From Psychromonas sp. Urea-02u-13 (lineage in GTDB: Bacteria > Pseudomonadota > Gammaproteobacteria > Enterobacterales > Psychromonadaceae): a DNA stretch of 64,000 nt. The position numbers and the translations under genes are program-made. Position 1 is the first letter of the stretch; every line of letters starts with the position of its first letter. Below are positions 43,880-53,289 of the stretch, piece by piece. The DNA lies in contig NZ_PJBZ01000069.1 of the NCBI RefSeq assembly GCF_002835995.1, positions 1 to 64,000 of the forward strand, in the 5' to 3' direction. The notes beneath the pieces were generated by a model, which did not search any database, was not told the origin of the DNA, and saw only the letters and a list, made by a program, of their open reading frames with translations.

Positions 43880-43907
43880 TGATCCAAGATTCAATCTGCG
43901 CCGTATT
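43880..43907 (+). promoter_or_regulatory. ECF11-type promoter of the sigma/chrR operon
   Basis: TGATCC (43880-43885), 16-bp spacer, CGTATT (43902-43907). This is the element known for the RpoE-ChrR (ECF11) group and indicates autoregulation. It lies ~42 bp upstream of the sigma-factor ATG. Confidence 0.75.
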
Positions 43908-43948
43908 CATTGAATAGGTGTCATCCATCAGGTACAAGGAATGCAGTA

Positions 43949-44563
43949 ATGATTGAATTAATCGCTAACTCGACGGATAACATATTGAATAATCATACGA
44001 TAAAGTTGTTAGATGAAGAGCAGCAACAAATAAATGATTGGTTAGACCTAGTGGCAAAGCAGCAAGACAAACGCGCTTTCTCACAATTATTTACCTTTTT
44101 TGCTCCCAGAATACGTAGCCACGGACTAAAGAAATTTAGGCAGGAGGCGCAAGCGATGGAATTAGTGCAAGAAACCATGATGCTAGTGTGGCGTAAAGCC
44201 TGCCAGTTTAATGCAGATAAAGGTAAAGCCAGCACCTGGATCTATACCATTATGCGTAACTATAGCTTTGATATGTTACGCAAAGTGCAAAGCAATAAAG
44301 AGGATCTGATCAGTGAAGACCTATGGCCGATGCTTGACGTAGAAGAAGATACTGATGAGCAAGACCATTTACAGTCACGACATCTATTAAGTTATATCAA
44401 TACCCTACCTACACTTCAAAAACAGGTGGTTGAGGGGATTTATATTGAAGATAAAACACAGCAAGAGTTAGCCGATGAATTATCGGTACCCGTGGGCACG
44501 ATTAAATCCAGGTTAAGACTCGCAATGATTAAATTACGCGACATGATGGAGGACAAATCATGA
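43949..44563 (+). CDS. ECF sigma factor, RpoE/ChrR (ECF11) type
   Basis: 204 residues from the ATG at 43949 (AAGGA 8 bp upstream). The longer frame from 43910 overlaps the promoter. Region 2 holds LFTFFAPRIRSHGLKKFRQE and STWIYTIMRNYSFDMLRKVQ. Region 4 holds LPTLQKQVVEGIYIEDKTQQ and ELADELSVPVGTIKSRLRLA. It directs RNA polymerase to TGATCC/CGTA promoters in the response to singlet oxygen. It overlaps the anti-sigma gene by ATGA and is followed by photolyase and fatty-acid cyclopropanation genes, matching the ChrR regulon. Confidence 0.92.
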   Translation: MIELIANSTDNILNNHTIKLLDEEQQQINDWLDLVAKQQDKRAFSQLFTFFAPRIRSHGLKKFRQEAQAMELVQETMMLVWRKACQFNADKGKASTWIYTIMRNYSFDMLRKVQSNKEDLISEDLWPMLDVEEDTDEQDHLQSRHLLSYINTLPTLQKQVVEGIYIEDKTQQELADELSVPVGTIKSRLRLAMIKLRDMMEDKS

Positions 44564-45210
44564 TTAAATTTCATCCTAATAAAAAAATGTTAACGGCCTT
44601 TAGTGCCGGTGAGTTACCTCTGTCGTTATCAATTGCAGTGAGTGCACATATTGAATTGTGTGAAGAGTGTGCGCAGCAAGCGCAACAAGTTGAAGAAAGC
44701 CTATCACATGACACATGGCATGATGAGAGTTTAGAAAATGCTGATTTTGGTGACATGTTGCAATCAATTATGACTACATCCTTTGAACCACTAGAAACGG
44801 TTGTCAGAGCTCCTCATGCAAGGGTTCATATTGCGGGGAGAGACTACCAACTACCCACTGCATTTAGACAGTATCAAGATCTAAAATGGTCTGGTTTTGG
44901 CGCGATTAGTCGTGCTCGTATTGTTAATGATGAAAAGAATGTGCGTGCAAGTTTATTGCATATTGGTGAGGGCGGACGTATTCCCGAGCACAAACATAAA
45001 GGCTATGAACTCACGTTATTATTAGACGGCAGTTTTACTGATGAGTCTGGCACTTATGAAAAAGGCGACTTTATATTATTAGATGGCGATAAAAGTCATA
45101 GCCCTTATACAGAAAAAGGCTGTTTGTGTTACGCCGTGCAAGATGCACCACTGCATTTTATGAGCGGTGTCAGCAAAGTGTTAAATCCTTTAGGCAATTT
45201 AATTTATTAA
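44560..45210 (+). CDS. chrR: ChrR-type cupin anti-sigma factor
   Basis: 216 residues. The N-terminal zinc-binding anti-sigma domain has H5, H30, C34 and C37 (HIELCEEC), matching the ChrR ligand spacing. The C-terminal cupin has EHKHKGYELTLLLDGSF, with its second metal site in GDKSHSP. ChrR holds the sigma factor inactive until singlet oxygen causes its release. It is coupled to the sigma gene by ATGA overlap. Signal specificity is inferred from the family. Confidence 0.92.
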   Translation: MIKFHPNKKMLTAFSAGELPLSLSIAVSAHIELCEECAQQAQQVEESLSHDTWHDESLENADFGDMLQSIMTTSFEPLETVVRAPHARVHIAGRDYQLPTAFRQYQDLKWSGFGAISRARIVNDEKNVRASLLHIGEGGRIPEHKHKGYELTLLLDGSFTDESGTYEKGDFILLDGDKSHSPYTEKGCLCYAVQDAPLHFMSGVSKVLNPLGNLIY

Positions 45211-45246
45211 CGCATCAAAAATGACGTTGATAGGGGCAGGTAAATT

Positions 45247-46206
45247 ATGCAAAAAACACCACATAATGGCATTAAAGTGGGTATTAGTAGCTGTTTATTA
45301 GGGGCGAAGGTGCGTTATGACGGCGGACATAAGCAAAGTAGATATTGCCAGAATGTATTGGCTGAATATTTTGACTTTCAACCTTTATGTCCTGAAATGG
45401 CGATTGGTTTAGGTACGCCACGTAAAACCATTCGATTAGTTAAAGATGAAGATATTATTCGTATTGTTGCCAGTGATGGCAGTTTTGATGTCACCGATGA
45501 TATGAACAAGTACTCAAAAGAAGCCAGCTCAACGCTACACCATTTGAGCGGTTATATTCTCTGTGCTAAATCACCAAGCTGTGGAATGGAACGCGTTACG
45601 CTTTATCAGGCGGGTACCAATAATGGTCAACGTGATGGTGTCGGTTTGTTCGCAGCACAAATCATGAAAGATCACCCATTATTACCTATCGAAGAAGACG
45701 GGCGTTTAAACGACCCGTTATTACGTGATAACTTTATTACCCGTGTTTTTGCTTATCATCAGTGGAAATGTCTAATCGACAGTGGATTAACCTTAGCAAA
45801 ATTGATCAGTTTTCATGCGCAACATAAGTACTTGTTGATGGCACATAATCCGGCTTTATATTACAAATTAGGGCCCATGTTAGGCGGTAATAGTGATAAA
45901 ACAGTAGAGCAGATTGCCGATGAATATATTGTCCTATTTATGCAAGTGCTGGGCACATTACCAACACGTAAGAGCCACAGTAATACGCTTGCACACCTAC
46001 AAGGTTACTTTAAAAGTCATTTAAACAGTGCGCAGCGCATTGATTTGGCGAGTAATATCGATAAATACCGTCAAGGCTTGTTACCTTTAATGGCGCCGTT
46101 AACACTGATAAATCATTATTTAGCTTTGTTCCCAGACCCGTATTTAGTGCAACAAGTGTACCTCCATCCACACCCTGAAGAATTAAAGCTACGTTACAGT
46201 CATTAA
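45247..46206 (+). CDS. DUF523 and DUF1722 domain protein
   Basis: 319 residues. The N-terminal DUF523 (KVGISSCLLGAKVRYDGGHK, CPEMAIGLGTPR, SPSCGMERVTLY) has conserved cysteines. The C-terminal DUF1722 shows HQWKCLIDSGLTLAKLISFH and LMAHNPALYYKLGPMLGG. The domains are often joined or adjacent to photolyase in ChrR-type operons. The molecular function is not established (recently some members were linked to 2-thiouracil or tRNA chemistry, uncertain recollection). It lies between chrR and phr. Confidence 0.9.
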   Translation: MQKTPHNGIKVGISSCLLGAKVRYDGGHKQSRYCQNVLAEYFDFQPLCPEMAIGLGTPRKTIRLVKDEDIIRIVASDGSFDVTDDMNKYSKEASSTLHHLSGYILCAKSPSCGMERVTLYQAGTNNGQRDGVGLFAAQIMKDHPLLPIEEDGRLNDPLLRDNFITRVFAYHQWKCLIDSGLTLAKLISFHAQHKYLLMAHNPALYYKLGPMLGGNSDKTVEQIADEYIVLFMQVLGTLPTRKSHSNTLAHLQGYFKSHLNSAQRIDLASNIDKYRQGLLPLMAPLTLINHYLALFPDPYLVQQVYLHPHPEELKLRYSH

Positions 46207-46231
46207 CACTTAATGGTTTACAGGATTGCTA

Positions 46232-47593
46232 ATGCAAATAGTTTGGTTTCGTAAAGATTTACGTATCCATGATAATCCAGCGTTAACCCTGGCCTGCCAA
46301 AACGGGCCTGTCACCGCGGTTTATTTCGTTACTCCCCTACAATGGCAACAGCATGATGTAGCGCCTATTCAGATAGATTTCATTGAAAAAAGCATTAATC
46401 AATTAGCCTATTCTTTAGCGACACTAGGTATTGAACTGATTGTTGAAACGGTTGATCTTTTTGATGATATTCCTGATGCGTTAGCGACGTTATGTAAAAA
46501 GCTAAACGCCTCTCAGGTATTCGCCAACAGTGAAGTAGAAGTCGATGAAATAAATCGAGATATTAAAGTACAGCAACAGGGCATTGATTTACAGATTTTT
46601 CAGGCTGATTGTATTCTTAATCCTGGTCAAGTACTGACCCAGCAAGGCACTATGTTTAAGGTGTTTACGCCATTTAAAATTAACTGGTTAAAACAAGTTC
46701 AGGCGCTAGATTTAAGCCCTTACTGCAAACCTGCGGCGCAAAATGCAGCAAGTGAAATCATCATACCGACAGCGTTCACTATCGATCGACCTAAAAAAGA
46801 CAGTGCTTATTGGCTGGCATCAGAGGATGCCGCACAAACACATTTAGTCGATTTCTTAGATCAGTTTGTTGAGTATTATCACTTAAAGCGTGACTTCCCA
46901 GCTAAACAAGCCACATCTATGTTATCGCCTTATTTAGCCTTGGGTTTAATCAGTACAAAACAGTGTTTACATGCTTTGTTACTGAGATTCCCTGATGCCT
47001 TAGATAACGCAAAAAATGGCGTATCAACTTGGGTCAATGAGCTCGTCTGGCGTGAGTTTTACCGCCACATTATGGTGTTAAACCCTAACCTTGGTAAAGG
47101 GGATAACTATAATAAACTGGGCAATCAAATACAGTGGCAGAATGATCCCAAGCTGTTCAAAGCTTGGTGTGAAGGAAAAACCGGTTATCCGCTCGTTGAT
47201 GCTGCCATGCAGCAATTAATTCAGACTGGCTGGATGCATAACCGCTTACGTATGGTCTGTGCGAGTTTTTTAACTAAACATCTATTAATTGATTGGCGTT
47301 GGGGGGAACGATTCTTTAAACAACACCTTATTGATGGTGATTTGGCGTCTAACAATGGCGGTTGGCAGTGGGCTGCTAGTACGGGGTGTGATGCACAACC
47401 TTACTTTAGAATTTTTAATCCTATTATTCAGAGTCAAAAGTTTGATCCAAATGGTCAGTTCATCAGTATATATAATCAAGCGTTGGCACATTTGAGTGAC
47501 AAACAGATTCACTTCCCGGTGAACCCGATTGTTGAGCATAAGGTGGCGCGATTAACCGCGTTACAATTATTTTCAGTGCTGAAAAAGGGATAA
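46232..47593 (+). CDS. phrB: Deoxyribodipyrimidine photolyase
   Basis: 453 residues from the ATG at 46232 (CAGGAT upstream; a TTG two codons earlier is in frame). The antenna domain begins IVWFRKDLRIHDNPALTLAC. The FAD domain has TSMLSPYLALGLISTKQCLH, VWREFYRHIM, MHNRLRMVCASFLTKHLLID and NGGWQWAASTGCDAQPYFRI. It repairs UV-induced cyclobutane pyrimidine dimers using blue light. Within a ChrR-regulated operon it is part of photo-protection. A 6-4 photolyase is less likely from the sequence. Confidence 0.95.
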   Translation: MQIVWFRKDLRIHDNPALTLACQNGPVTAVYFVTPLQWQQHDVAPIQIDFIEKSINQLAYSLATLGIELIVETVDLFDDIPDALATLCKKLNASQVFANSEVEVDEINRDIKVQQQGIDLQIFQADCILNPGQVLTQQGTMFKVFTPFKINWLKQVQALDLSPYCKPAAQNAASEIIIPTAFTIDRPKKDSAYWLASEDAAQTHLVDFLDQFVEYYHLKRDFPAKQATSMLSPYLALGLISTKQCLHALLLRFPDALDNAKNGVSTWVNELVWREFYRHIMVLNPNLGKGDNYNKLGNQIQWQNDPKLFKAWCEGKTGYPLVDAAMQQLIQTGWMHNRLRMVCASFLTKHLLIDWRWGERFFKQHLIDGDLASNNGGWQWAASTGCDAQPYFRIFNPIIQSQKFDPNGQFISIYNQALAHLSDKQIHFPVNPIVEHKVARLTALQLFSVLKKG

Positions 47594-47596
47594 ATA

Positions 47597-48022
47597 ATGA
47601 ACTCACCATTGTTAACGGATTTTTGTCGAATTTATCAAGGCTTAGAGAGTGGCAATCTTCAGCAGTTAAAAGACGTGTATAGCCCGAAAATTGAGTTTGT
47701 TGATGCAGTGGACTCATTACAGGGCATTGATGCGCTGATTGAGTATTTTCAACATCTTTATGAAAACATGAAATATTGCCGTTTTATTATTGAAAATATT
47801 ATCGAAGAAAACGGCCAAGCCTGCCTGATATGGCGCATGGAATATGCACACCATAAAATTAATTCGGGCAAGATGATCACCGTCGATGGCAGTTCATTTT
47901 TAAGGTTTTCTGACAAAATAGATTATCACCGTGATTATGTTGATATGGGGCAGATGTTATACGAGCACTTACCTGTGGTTGGCAGGGTGATTAAAGGTAT
48001 TAAAAACAGGGTGAAATCATGA
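47597..48022 (+). CDS. SnoaL-like (NTF2 fold) protein
   Basis: 141 residues, starting 3 bp after the phr stop. The NTF2-like cone fold is suggested by FCRIYQGLESGNLQQLKDVY, SPKIEFVDAVDSLQGIDALI, and YRDYVDMGQMLYEHLP. Members of this family are found in the ChrR operons of Vibrio and Shewanella. The role is unknown. It overlaps the SDR gene (ATGA). Confidence 0.85.
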   Translation: MNSPLLTDFCRIYQGLESGNLQQLKDVYSPKIEFVDAVDSLQGIDALIEYFQHLYENMKYCRFIIENIIEENGQACLIWRMEYAHHKINSGKMITVDGSSFLRFSDKIDYHRDYVDMGQMLYEHLPVVGRVIKGIKNRVKS

Positions 48023-48771
48023 AACCTAACCAAGACGGCCGTCCTCAACAAAAAACACTACTGTTAACTGGCGCGGCATCCGGTATTGGTGAAGCGTTAT
48101 GCGCGCAATATCTTGCATTAGGCTGGAAAGTGATTGCCTGTGGACGTAACCCTGAAAAATTGGCGCTATTAGCCACCAAAGAAAACATTCAAACCCTGCA
48201 ATTAGATTTAAACGAATCGCAACAAGTATTGGATAACTTTGCACACCTTGAAGGTTTAGATTTAGTCATTTTAAATGCCGGAAGCTGCGAATACATTGAT
48301 GATGTAAAACACTTTGACGGCAAACTCTTTGAAAGGGTGATTAATACTAACCTCATTTCCATTGGTTACTGTTTACAGGCGCTGTTACCTAAAATGGCTG
48401 CCGGTTCACAACTCGCCTTAGTGGGGTCGAGTGCCAGCTTTTTACCTTTCTCTCGTGCGCAAGCTTATGGCGCAAGTAAAGCGGGCATTGCTTATTTAGC
48501 GAGTAGTTTAGCGATAGATCTAAAACAGTCTGATATCGATGTGAGTCTAATTAGACCCGGCTTTGTTAAAACCCCACTGACGGATAAAAATGACTTCAAT
48601 ATGCCGATGCGTATTACTAGTGAGCAAGCCGCTACTTATATTGTACAAGGTTTACAAAAACGCCAATTTGATATTCATTTCCCAAAAAAATTCACCTTGA
48701 TCTTAAAAGCCATCGCTTTTTTACCAGAGCGTTTATGGCGTTCGTTTAGTGCGAGGACATTACAAAAATGA
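48019..48771 (+). CDS. Short-chain dehydrogenase/reductase
   Basis: 250 residues. The N-terminal Rossmann motif TGAASGIGEAL, NAG (LVILNAGSC), the catalytic S...YxxxK set (VGSSASFLPFSRAQAYGASK) and the C-terminal FPKKFTLILKAIAFLPE. An NAD(P)-dependent oxidoreductase. The substrate is unknown. Conserved beside FAD-oxidoreductase and CFA-type genes suggests action on a modified lipid (inference). Overlaps both neighbours by ATGA. Confidence 0.9.
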   Translation: MKPNQDGRPQQKTLLLTGAASGIGEALCAQYLALGWKVIACGRNPEKLALLATKENIQTLQLDLNESQQVLDNFAHLEGLDLVILNAGSCEYIDDVKHFDGKLFERVINTNLISIGYCLQALLPKMAAGSQLALVGSSASFLPFSRAQAYGASKAGIAYLASSLAIDLKQSDIDVSLIRPGFVKTPLTDKNDFNMPMRITSEQAATYIVQGLQKRQFDIHFPKKFTLILKAIAFLPERLWRSFSARTLQK

Positions 48772-50060
48772 CAGATTCAAGCAGTAAAAACAAAAAGAAA
48801 ATCGCAATTATTGGGACGGGAATTTCCGGTTTAACCTGTGCTTATTTACTTAATAAAGAACACGATATTAGTGTATTTGAAGCTGGCGATTATATTGGTG
48901 GCCATACGGCAACCAAGGAAGTCGATTTTCAAGGGCAACAATGGCAAATAGACACGGGTTTTATTGTGTTTAATGACAGAACCTACCCTAATTTTGAAAA
49001 ATTACTTAAAAAGCTAGGTGTTGACAGATTAGCCACTGAAATGAGTTTTAGTGTAAGCAACCAAGATACGGGTCTTGAATACAGTGGTAGCGGTTTAAAT
49101 GGATTGTTTGCACAACGCTCCAATATATTTAATGTAAAATTTCTCTGTTTAATCAAAGATATTTTACGTTTTAATAAACTGTGTAAAACCTTGTGGGCCG
49201 CTAAACAAGTGAACAGTGAGCAAAACCTCGGTGAGTTTTTAACGCACCATGGTTTTAGTGACTATTTTGCCAATCATTATATTTTACCGATGGGGGCTGC
49301 CATTTGGTCCACTAGTTTGACCGAGATGAAAGCCTTTCCTTTATACTTTTTCATTCGTTTCTTTTATAACCATGGTTTGTTAAGTGTTTTTAATCGTCCG
49401 CAATGGTACGTAATTTCCGGTGGCTCAAAACAATATATTATTCCGTTAATTGAAAGCTTCAGTGGCAAAATTCACTTAAATTCGCCTGTAACAGCAGTGA
49501 AACGCTTAAAAGAAGGTGTTGAACTACAAATTAACAACGCGGGAAGTCAGGGGGAATGGCAGTACTTTGATGAGGTGGTACTCGCCTGTCACAGTGACCA
49601 AGCACAAAAGATGCTAGTGGATATTACAGATCAAGAAAAATCGGTGTTAGGGGGTCTTAAATACCAAAAAAATGAAGTGGTGATGCATCATGATGAAAGC
49701 TTATTACCTGCTCAAAAAGGCGCTTGGGCTGCCTGGAATTATCATTTAAATAGCGATAATTTACGCCCTGCAGCATTAACCTATAACATGAATATATTAC
49801 AAAACTTACCCGCGCATGCGCCCACTTTTTGTATCACTTTAAATCAGACCGCATTAATTGATAAACAGAAAATACTGTCGGTATACCATTATGATCATCC
49901 GGTATTTAATGCCAGTAGTTTAGCTTCGCAACAAAAACGTAGCGAGATTTGCGGTAAAAACAATACTCACTTTGCAGGCGCTTATTGGTATAACGGCTTC
50001 CATGAAGATGGCGTGAACAGCGCGTTAGATGTATGTAAACGTTTTGGCATCTCGTTATGA
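48768..50060 (+). CDS. FAD-dependent oxidoreductase (amine-oxidase/desaturase-like)
   Basis: 430 residues. The dinucleotide motif IIGTGISGLTCAYLLNKEHD, then VFEAGDYIGGHTATKEV and IDTGFIVFNDRTYPNFEKL, which are typical of the COG2907 NAD/FAD-binding family. It ends in FAGAYWYNGFHEDGVNSALD. These proteins occur with DUF1365 and CFA synthase in a conserved set, proposed to modify membrane fatty acids, for example towards furan fatty acids (recollection). Start overlaps the SDR stop by ATGA. Confidence 0.92.
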   Translation: MTDSSSKNKKKIAIIGTGISGLTCAYLLNKEHDISVFEAGDYIGGHTATKEVDFQGQQWQIDTGFIVFNDRTYPNFEKLLKKLGVDRLATEMSFSVSNQDTGLEYSGSGLNGLFAQRSNIFNVKFLCLIKDILRFNKLCKTLWAAKQVNSEQNLGEFLTHHGFSDYFANHYILPMGAAIWSTSLTEMKAFPLYFFIRFFYNHGLLSVFNRPQWYVISGGSKQYIIPLIESFSGKIHLNSPVTAVKRLKEGVELQINNAGSQGEWQYFDEVVLACHSDQAQKMLVDITDQEKSVLGGLKYQKNEVVMHHDESLLPAQKGAWAAWNYHLNSDNLRPAALTYNMNILQNLPAHAPTFCITLNQTALIDKQKILSVYHYDHPVFNASSLASQQKRSEICGKNNTHFAGAYWYNGFHEDGVNSALDVCKRFGISL

Positions 50061-50848
50061 CATCGATACAAGAGAGTGTTTCACAGGTTAGTGCATTAAA
50101 GTCTGGTATCTATAAAGGCTGGGTAGGGCACCGACGCTTTAGCCCTAAAAAACACAGTTTTAAATACCAGATGTTTTTACTTGCGATTGATCTTGATGAA
50201 TTGCAACAAATAAGCGAGATAGGACCTTGGTTTAAAAGTAATAAATTAGCCCCCTTGAGTTTTAAAAGTAGTGATTATTTAAGTCATCAATCACAACTTT
50301 CTAAAGCAGATGTCTGGCATAAAATAGAAAGCTTAGGGGCAACACAAGCACCACATCGGGTAATGTTCATCGGCCAGTTACGCTGTTTTGGACTGTATTT
50401 TAGCCCCATTAATTTATATTACTGCTTTGATGAAAACGATGCTTTGTTATCGATGTTAGCGGAAGTCAGTAATACCCCTTGGAACGAACGACACTACTAT
50501 TTAATTCCCGTTAATCAGCAAGCTGAAAAAAATAACCCCCAAAAACTGATCTCTGAGAAGGCTTTCCACGTATCCCCTTTTATGGACTTAAATATGCAAT
50601 ATCAATGGTTAATAAAAAAACCTGATGAGCAGTTGAAGCTACGTATTGAAAACACCCATTTAACGTCCGGCGAAAAGCTCTTTGATGCCAATTTAAACAT
50701 GACAAGAATGGATTTTACCAATCAAAATTTAAGACGATGTATTGCCAGCATCCCAATGATGACATTAAAAACATTGTGGGGAATCTATTGGCAAGCGATG
50801 AAGTTATTTATTAAAGGTGTGCCTTATGTGGCGCATGAAAAAAAATAA
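50057..50848 (+). CDS. DUF1365 family protein
   Basis: 263 residues. Contains GWVGHRRFSPKKHSFKYQMF, FGLYFSPINLYYCFDENDAL, and PWNERHYYLIP with FHVSPFMDLNMQYQWLIKKP, all typical of DUF1365, a family always found beside the FAD oxidoreductase and CFA-type methyltransferase. Function not established. Start overlaps the preceding stop (ATGA). Confidence 0.92.
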   Translation: MTSIQESVSQVSALKSGIYKGWVGHRRFSPKKHSFKYQMFLLAIDLDELQQISEIGPWFKSNKLAPLSFKSSDYLSHQSQLSKADVWHKIESLGATQAPHRVMFIGQLRCFGLYFSPINLYYCFDENDALLSMLAEVSNTPWNERHYYLIPVNQQAEKNNPQKLISEKAFHVSPFMDLNMQYQWLIKKPDEQLKLRIENTHLTSGEKLFDANLNMTRMDFTNQNLRRCIASIPMMTLKTLWGIYWQAMKLFIKGVPYVAHEKK

Positions 50849-50860
50849 AGGGATAAGCGA

Positions 50861-52105
50861 ATGCCATTAGAAAATATACAGGCTGTTGAAGCGTCACAAG
50901 ATGTGCACCTATTTGATAAAACAGCTAAAAAAATATTGATTAAGCTACTCAGCAATCTAACAAAAAGCCATTTAACGCTAGTGGACAGTGATCAATCAAT
51001 GTTATTAGGTGATAAAAATGCATCGCTTAAAGCCGTGGTGTTTATCAATAACCCTAAAACCTACAAACGTATTTTATTAGGAGGGTCCATTGCTGCTGGT
51101 GAATCTTATATTGATGGCTGGTGGACAAGTCCAGATTTAACTAAAGTAATACAAGTATTGAGCCGTGAACAGGGCATTCTTGAGGGGTTAGAAAAGTCTT
51201 TCACTAAAATATTGTCGTTGCCTAAATGGATTTATCATAAAGCACGTAAAAACACTAAAGAAGGGGCTAAAAAGAACATTCTTGCACATTACGATCTGGG
51301 CAACGATATGTACAAAACTTTCTTAGACAAAGAAATGGTGTATTCCAGTGCTATTTACCCACATGCAGAGGCTACTCTAGATGAAGCTCAGTTGCATAAG
51401 CTGGATCTGATTTGCCAACGCTTGGATCTTAAACCCGGTGAAAGCGTATTAGAAATCGGTACAGGATGGGGGGCTTTAGCTATTTATGCCGTGCAGCATT
51501 ATGGCGTTCATGTCACCACAACGACGATTTCCGATGCACAGTTTGAATATGCAAAAGCACGAGTTGAGTCTTTAGGCTTAAACGATGAAATTACTTTATT
51601 AAGCAAAGATTACCGTGAACTGGAAGGTCAATATGACAAATTAGTCTCAATCGAAATGATTGAAGCGGTAGGGCATGAGTATCTTGCGAGTTTCTTTGAA
51701 ACCTGTAATAAACACCTTAAACCAAACGGAAAAATGTTGATTCAGGCGATTACCATTGCTGATCAACGTTACGATGAATACCGCAAAGGTGTCGATTTTA
51801 TACAGCGTTATATTTTCCCGGGTGGCTGCTTACCGTCTATTAATATCATGGCTGATAATGTGACAAACAAAACCGATATGGTGATCACGGGATTACATGA
51901 TATCGGGCAAGATTACGCCAAAACATTAAAGCATTGGTTTGAGCGTTTTGAGGCTGATCTGCCTAACATTAAAAAAATGGGTTATGGCGATGATTTCATT
52001 CGTTTATGGCAATTTTATTTATGTTATTGCGAAGGTGCCTTTTTAGAGCGCATGACCAGTACGGTTCATCTTATTGCTGCTAAACCCGGTTACAGAGATG
52101 ATTAA
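50861..52105 (+). CDS. Cyclopropane-fatty-acyl-phospholipid synthase family methyltransferase
   Basis: 414 residues. SAM-binding motif VLEIGTGWGALAIYAVQHYG. Upstream AHYDLGNDMYKTFLDKEMVY and SSAIYPHAEATLDEAQLHKL, and downstream VSIEMIEAVGHEYLASFFET, DFIQRYIFPGGCLPS. It methylates unsaturated phospholipid acyl chains, giving cyclopropane or a methylated intermediate of furan fatty acids. In R. sphaeroides the cfaA homologue is part of the ChrR response to singlet oxygen. Cytoplasmic, membrane-peripheral. Confidence 0.95.
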   Translation: MPLENIQAVEASQDVHLFDKTAKKILIKLLSNLTKSHLTLVDSDQSMLLGDKNASLKAVVFINNPKTYKRILLGGSIAAGESYIDGWWTSPDLTKVIQVLSREQGILEGLEKSFTKILSLPKWIYHKARKNTKEGAKKNILAHYDLGNDMYKTFLDKEMVYSSAIYPHAEATLDEAQLHKLDLICQRLDLKPGESVLEIGTGWGALAIYAVQHYGVHVTTTTISDAQFEYAKARVESLGLNDEITLLSKDYRELEGQYDKLVSIEMIEAVGHEYLASFFETCNKHLKPNGKMLIQAITIADQRYDEYRKGVDFIQRYIFPGGCLPSINIMADNVTNKTDMVITGLHDIGQDYAKTLKHWFERFEADLPNIKKMGYGDDFIRLWQFYLCYCEGAFLERMTSTVHLIAAKPGYRDD

Positions 52106-52667
52106 GGCAATCGTTAAATCGGTCGTTAAGCCAATTGTTAAGCCGATTGTTAAGCCAATGTTTAATTTAAGCCCACGTGCGTTTATGGTGTTTAACTTTT
52201 TGAGCTTTCAATCTGCCTGGTTTGTTGCGGTTACACTGCAGCAACAGGGGATTTTAATTTTAATCACCCTTTTGATCTGTCACTTCTTAATGAGTCGTTA
52301 TCGAGTGCGTGATTTTTATAGCGTATTTTTTATTACGCTGCTGGGATCCTTGGTTGATTTAATTTGTGCTTTTACAGGGCTATTTTTGTTTGATGACGGG
52401 CATCTTTTACCGCTGTGGTTATTACTGCTTTGGGCTAATTTTGCGCTAACGTTTCATTATAGTATGGGCTGGTTAATGCGCAGTCCATTGGTAGTGCAGG
52501 CGATCTTGGGTGGTGTTTCTGGTAGCTTAAGTTATTTTAGTGCCTATAAACTTGGCGCCGTTGATTATGCTTTTACAACTGAATTAACTATTTTTGCTTT
52601 AGTCGTGATCTGGTCTGTCACATTACCCGTATACGTATTTATAGCATCAACTATACAAGGTAAATGA
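52098..52667 (+). CDS. DUF2878 family membrane protein
   Basis: 189 residues from the ATG at 52098, which overlaps the CFA stop. About five to six hydrophobic helices, with FMVFNFLSFQSAWFVAVTLQ, DFYSVFFITLLGSLVDLICA and SMGWLMRSPLVVQAILGG, typical of DUF2878. A short KPIVKPIVKPM repeat at the N-terminus reflects a 15-bp tandem repeat in the DNA (AAGCCAATTGTT-type units). A later start at MFNLSPRAFM is possible. Function unknown; conserved in this operon. Confidence 0.82.
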   Translation: MIKAIVKSVVKPIVKPIVKPMFNLSPRAFMVFNFLSFQSAWFVAVTLQQQGILILITLLICHFLMSRYRVRDFYSVFFITLLGSLVDLICAFTGLFLFDDGHLLPLWLLLLWANFALTFHYSMGWLMRSPLVVQAILGGVSGSLSYFSAYKLGAVDYAFTTELTIFALVVIWSVTLPVYVFIASTIQGK

Positions 52668-52677
52668 GGGAAATATT

Positions 52678-53249
52678 ATGAACGTAAAATACGCTTTATT
52701 TCATCTCAATGCAAAGTATAACAAAAGCCATTCTGGCCTTACTAGGCTGATTAAAATGTTACAATCAATGCTGTTTTTAGTGACTTTATTGTTTAGCTTA
52801 TCGGCTCAAGCAAGATTACCACATCAATTAGAAAAAGTAGGTAATGGCACGATGTCGTGGATGTTTCTAGATATTTACCATGCCTCTTTATTTACACGAG
52901 ATGGTGATTATTCATCGACTGTGTACCCACAAGTATTAACGCTTAATTATTTAAAAAACATTAACAAAAAACGATTAGTTAATGCCACCAAAGAGCAGTG
53001 GATATTGCAAGGTTTTGAAGATGCAAAAATGAAGGGGTGGTTACAGTCCTTACAAAAAATTTGGCCTGATATCAAAAGTGGTGACAGCTTAACCTTCTAT
53101 GTGAGTGAAAATAAAAAAGGTTTTTCTATCACAATAAAACATTATTAGGTGGCATTAATAGTGAAGATTTTTCAGATGCCTTTTTAGCGATTTGGCTATC
53201 AGATAAAACATCACAGCCAAAGTTACGTCGACAGTTACTGGGTTTGTAG
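52678..53249 (+). pseudogene. Chalcone isomerase-like protein, frameshifted
   Basis: The frame from 52678 (GAGGGAAATATT upstream) gives LPHQLEKVGNGTMSWMFLDI and LNYLKNINKKRLVNATKEQW, typical of the bacterial chalcone-isomerase-like family, then stops at 53148. The expected C-terminus continues in another frame: FYHNKTLLGGINSEDFSDAF and LAIWLSDKTSQPKLRRQLLG, stop at 53247-53249. One extra T in the T5 run at 53121-53125 would restore the frame (…KKGFFYHNK…). So the gene either lost a base or the sequence has a homopolymer error. The signal peptide probably begins at the internal MLQSMLFLVTLLFSL. Confidence 0.85.
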
Positions 53250-53289
53250 TGTTGTAATTAGAAAGTCATAGGAATGAAAAAATGAAAAA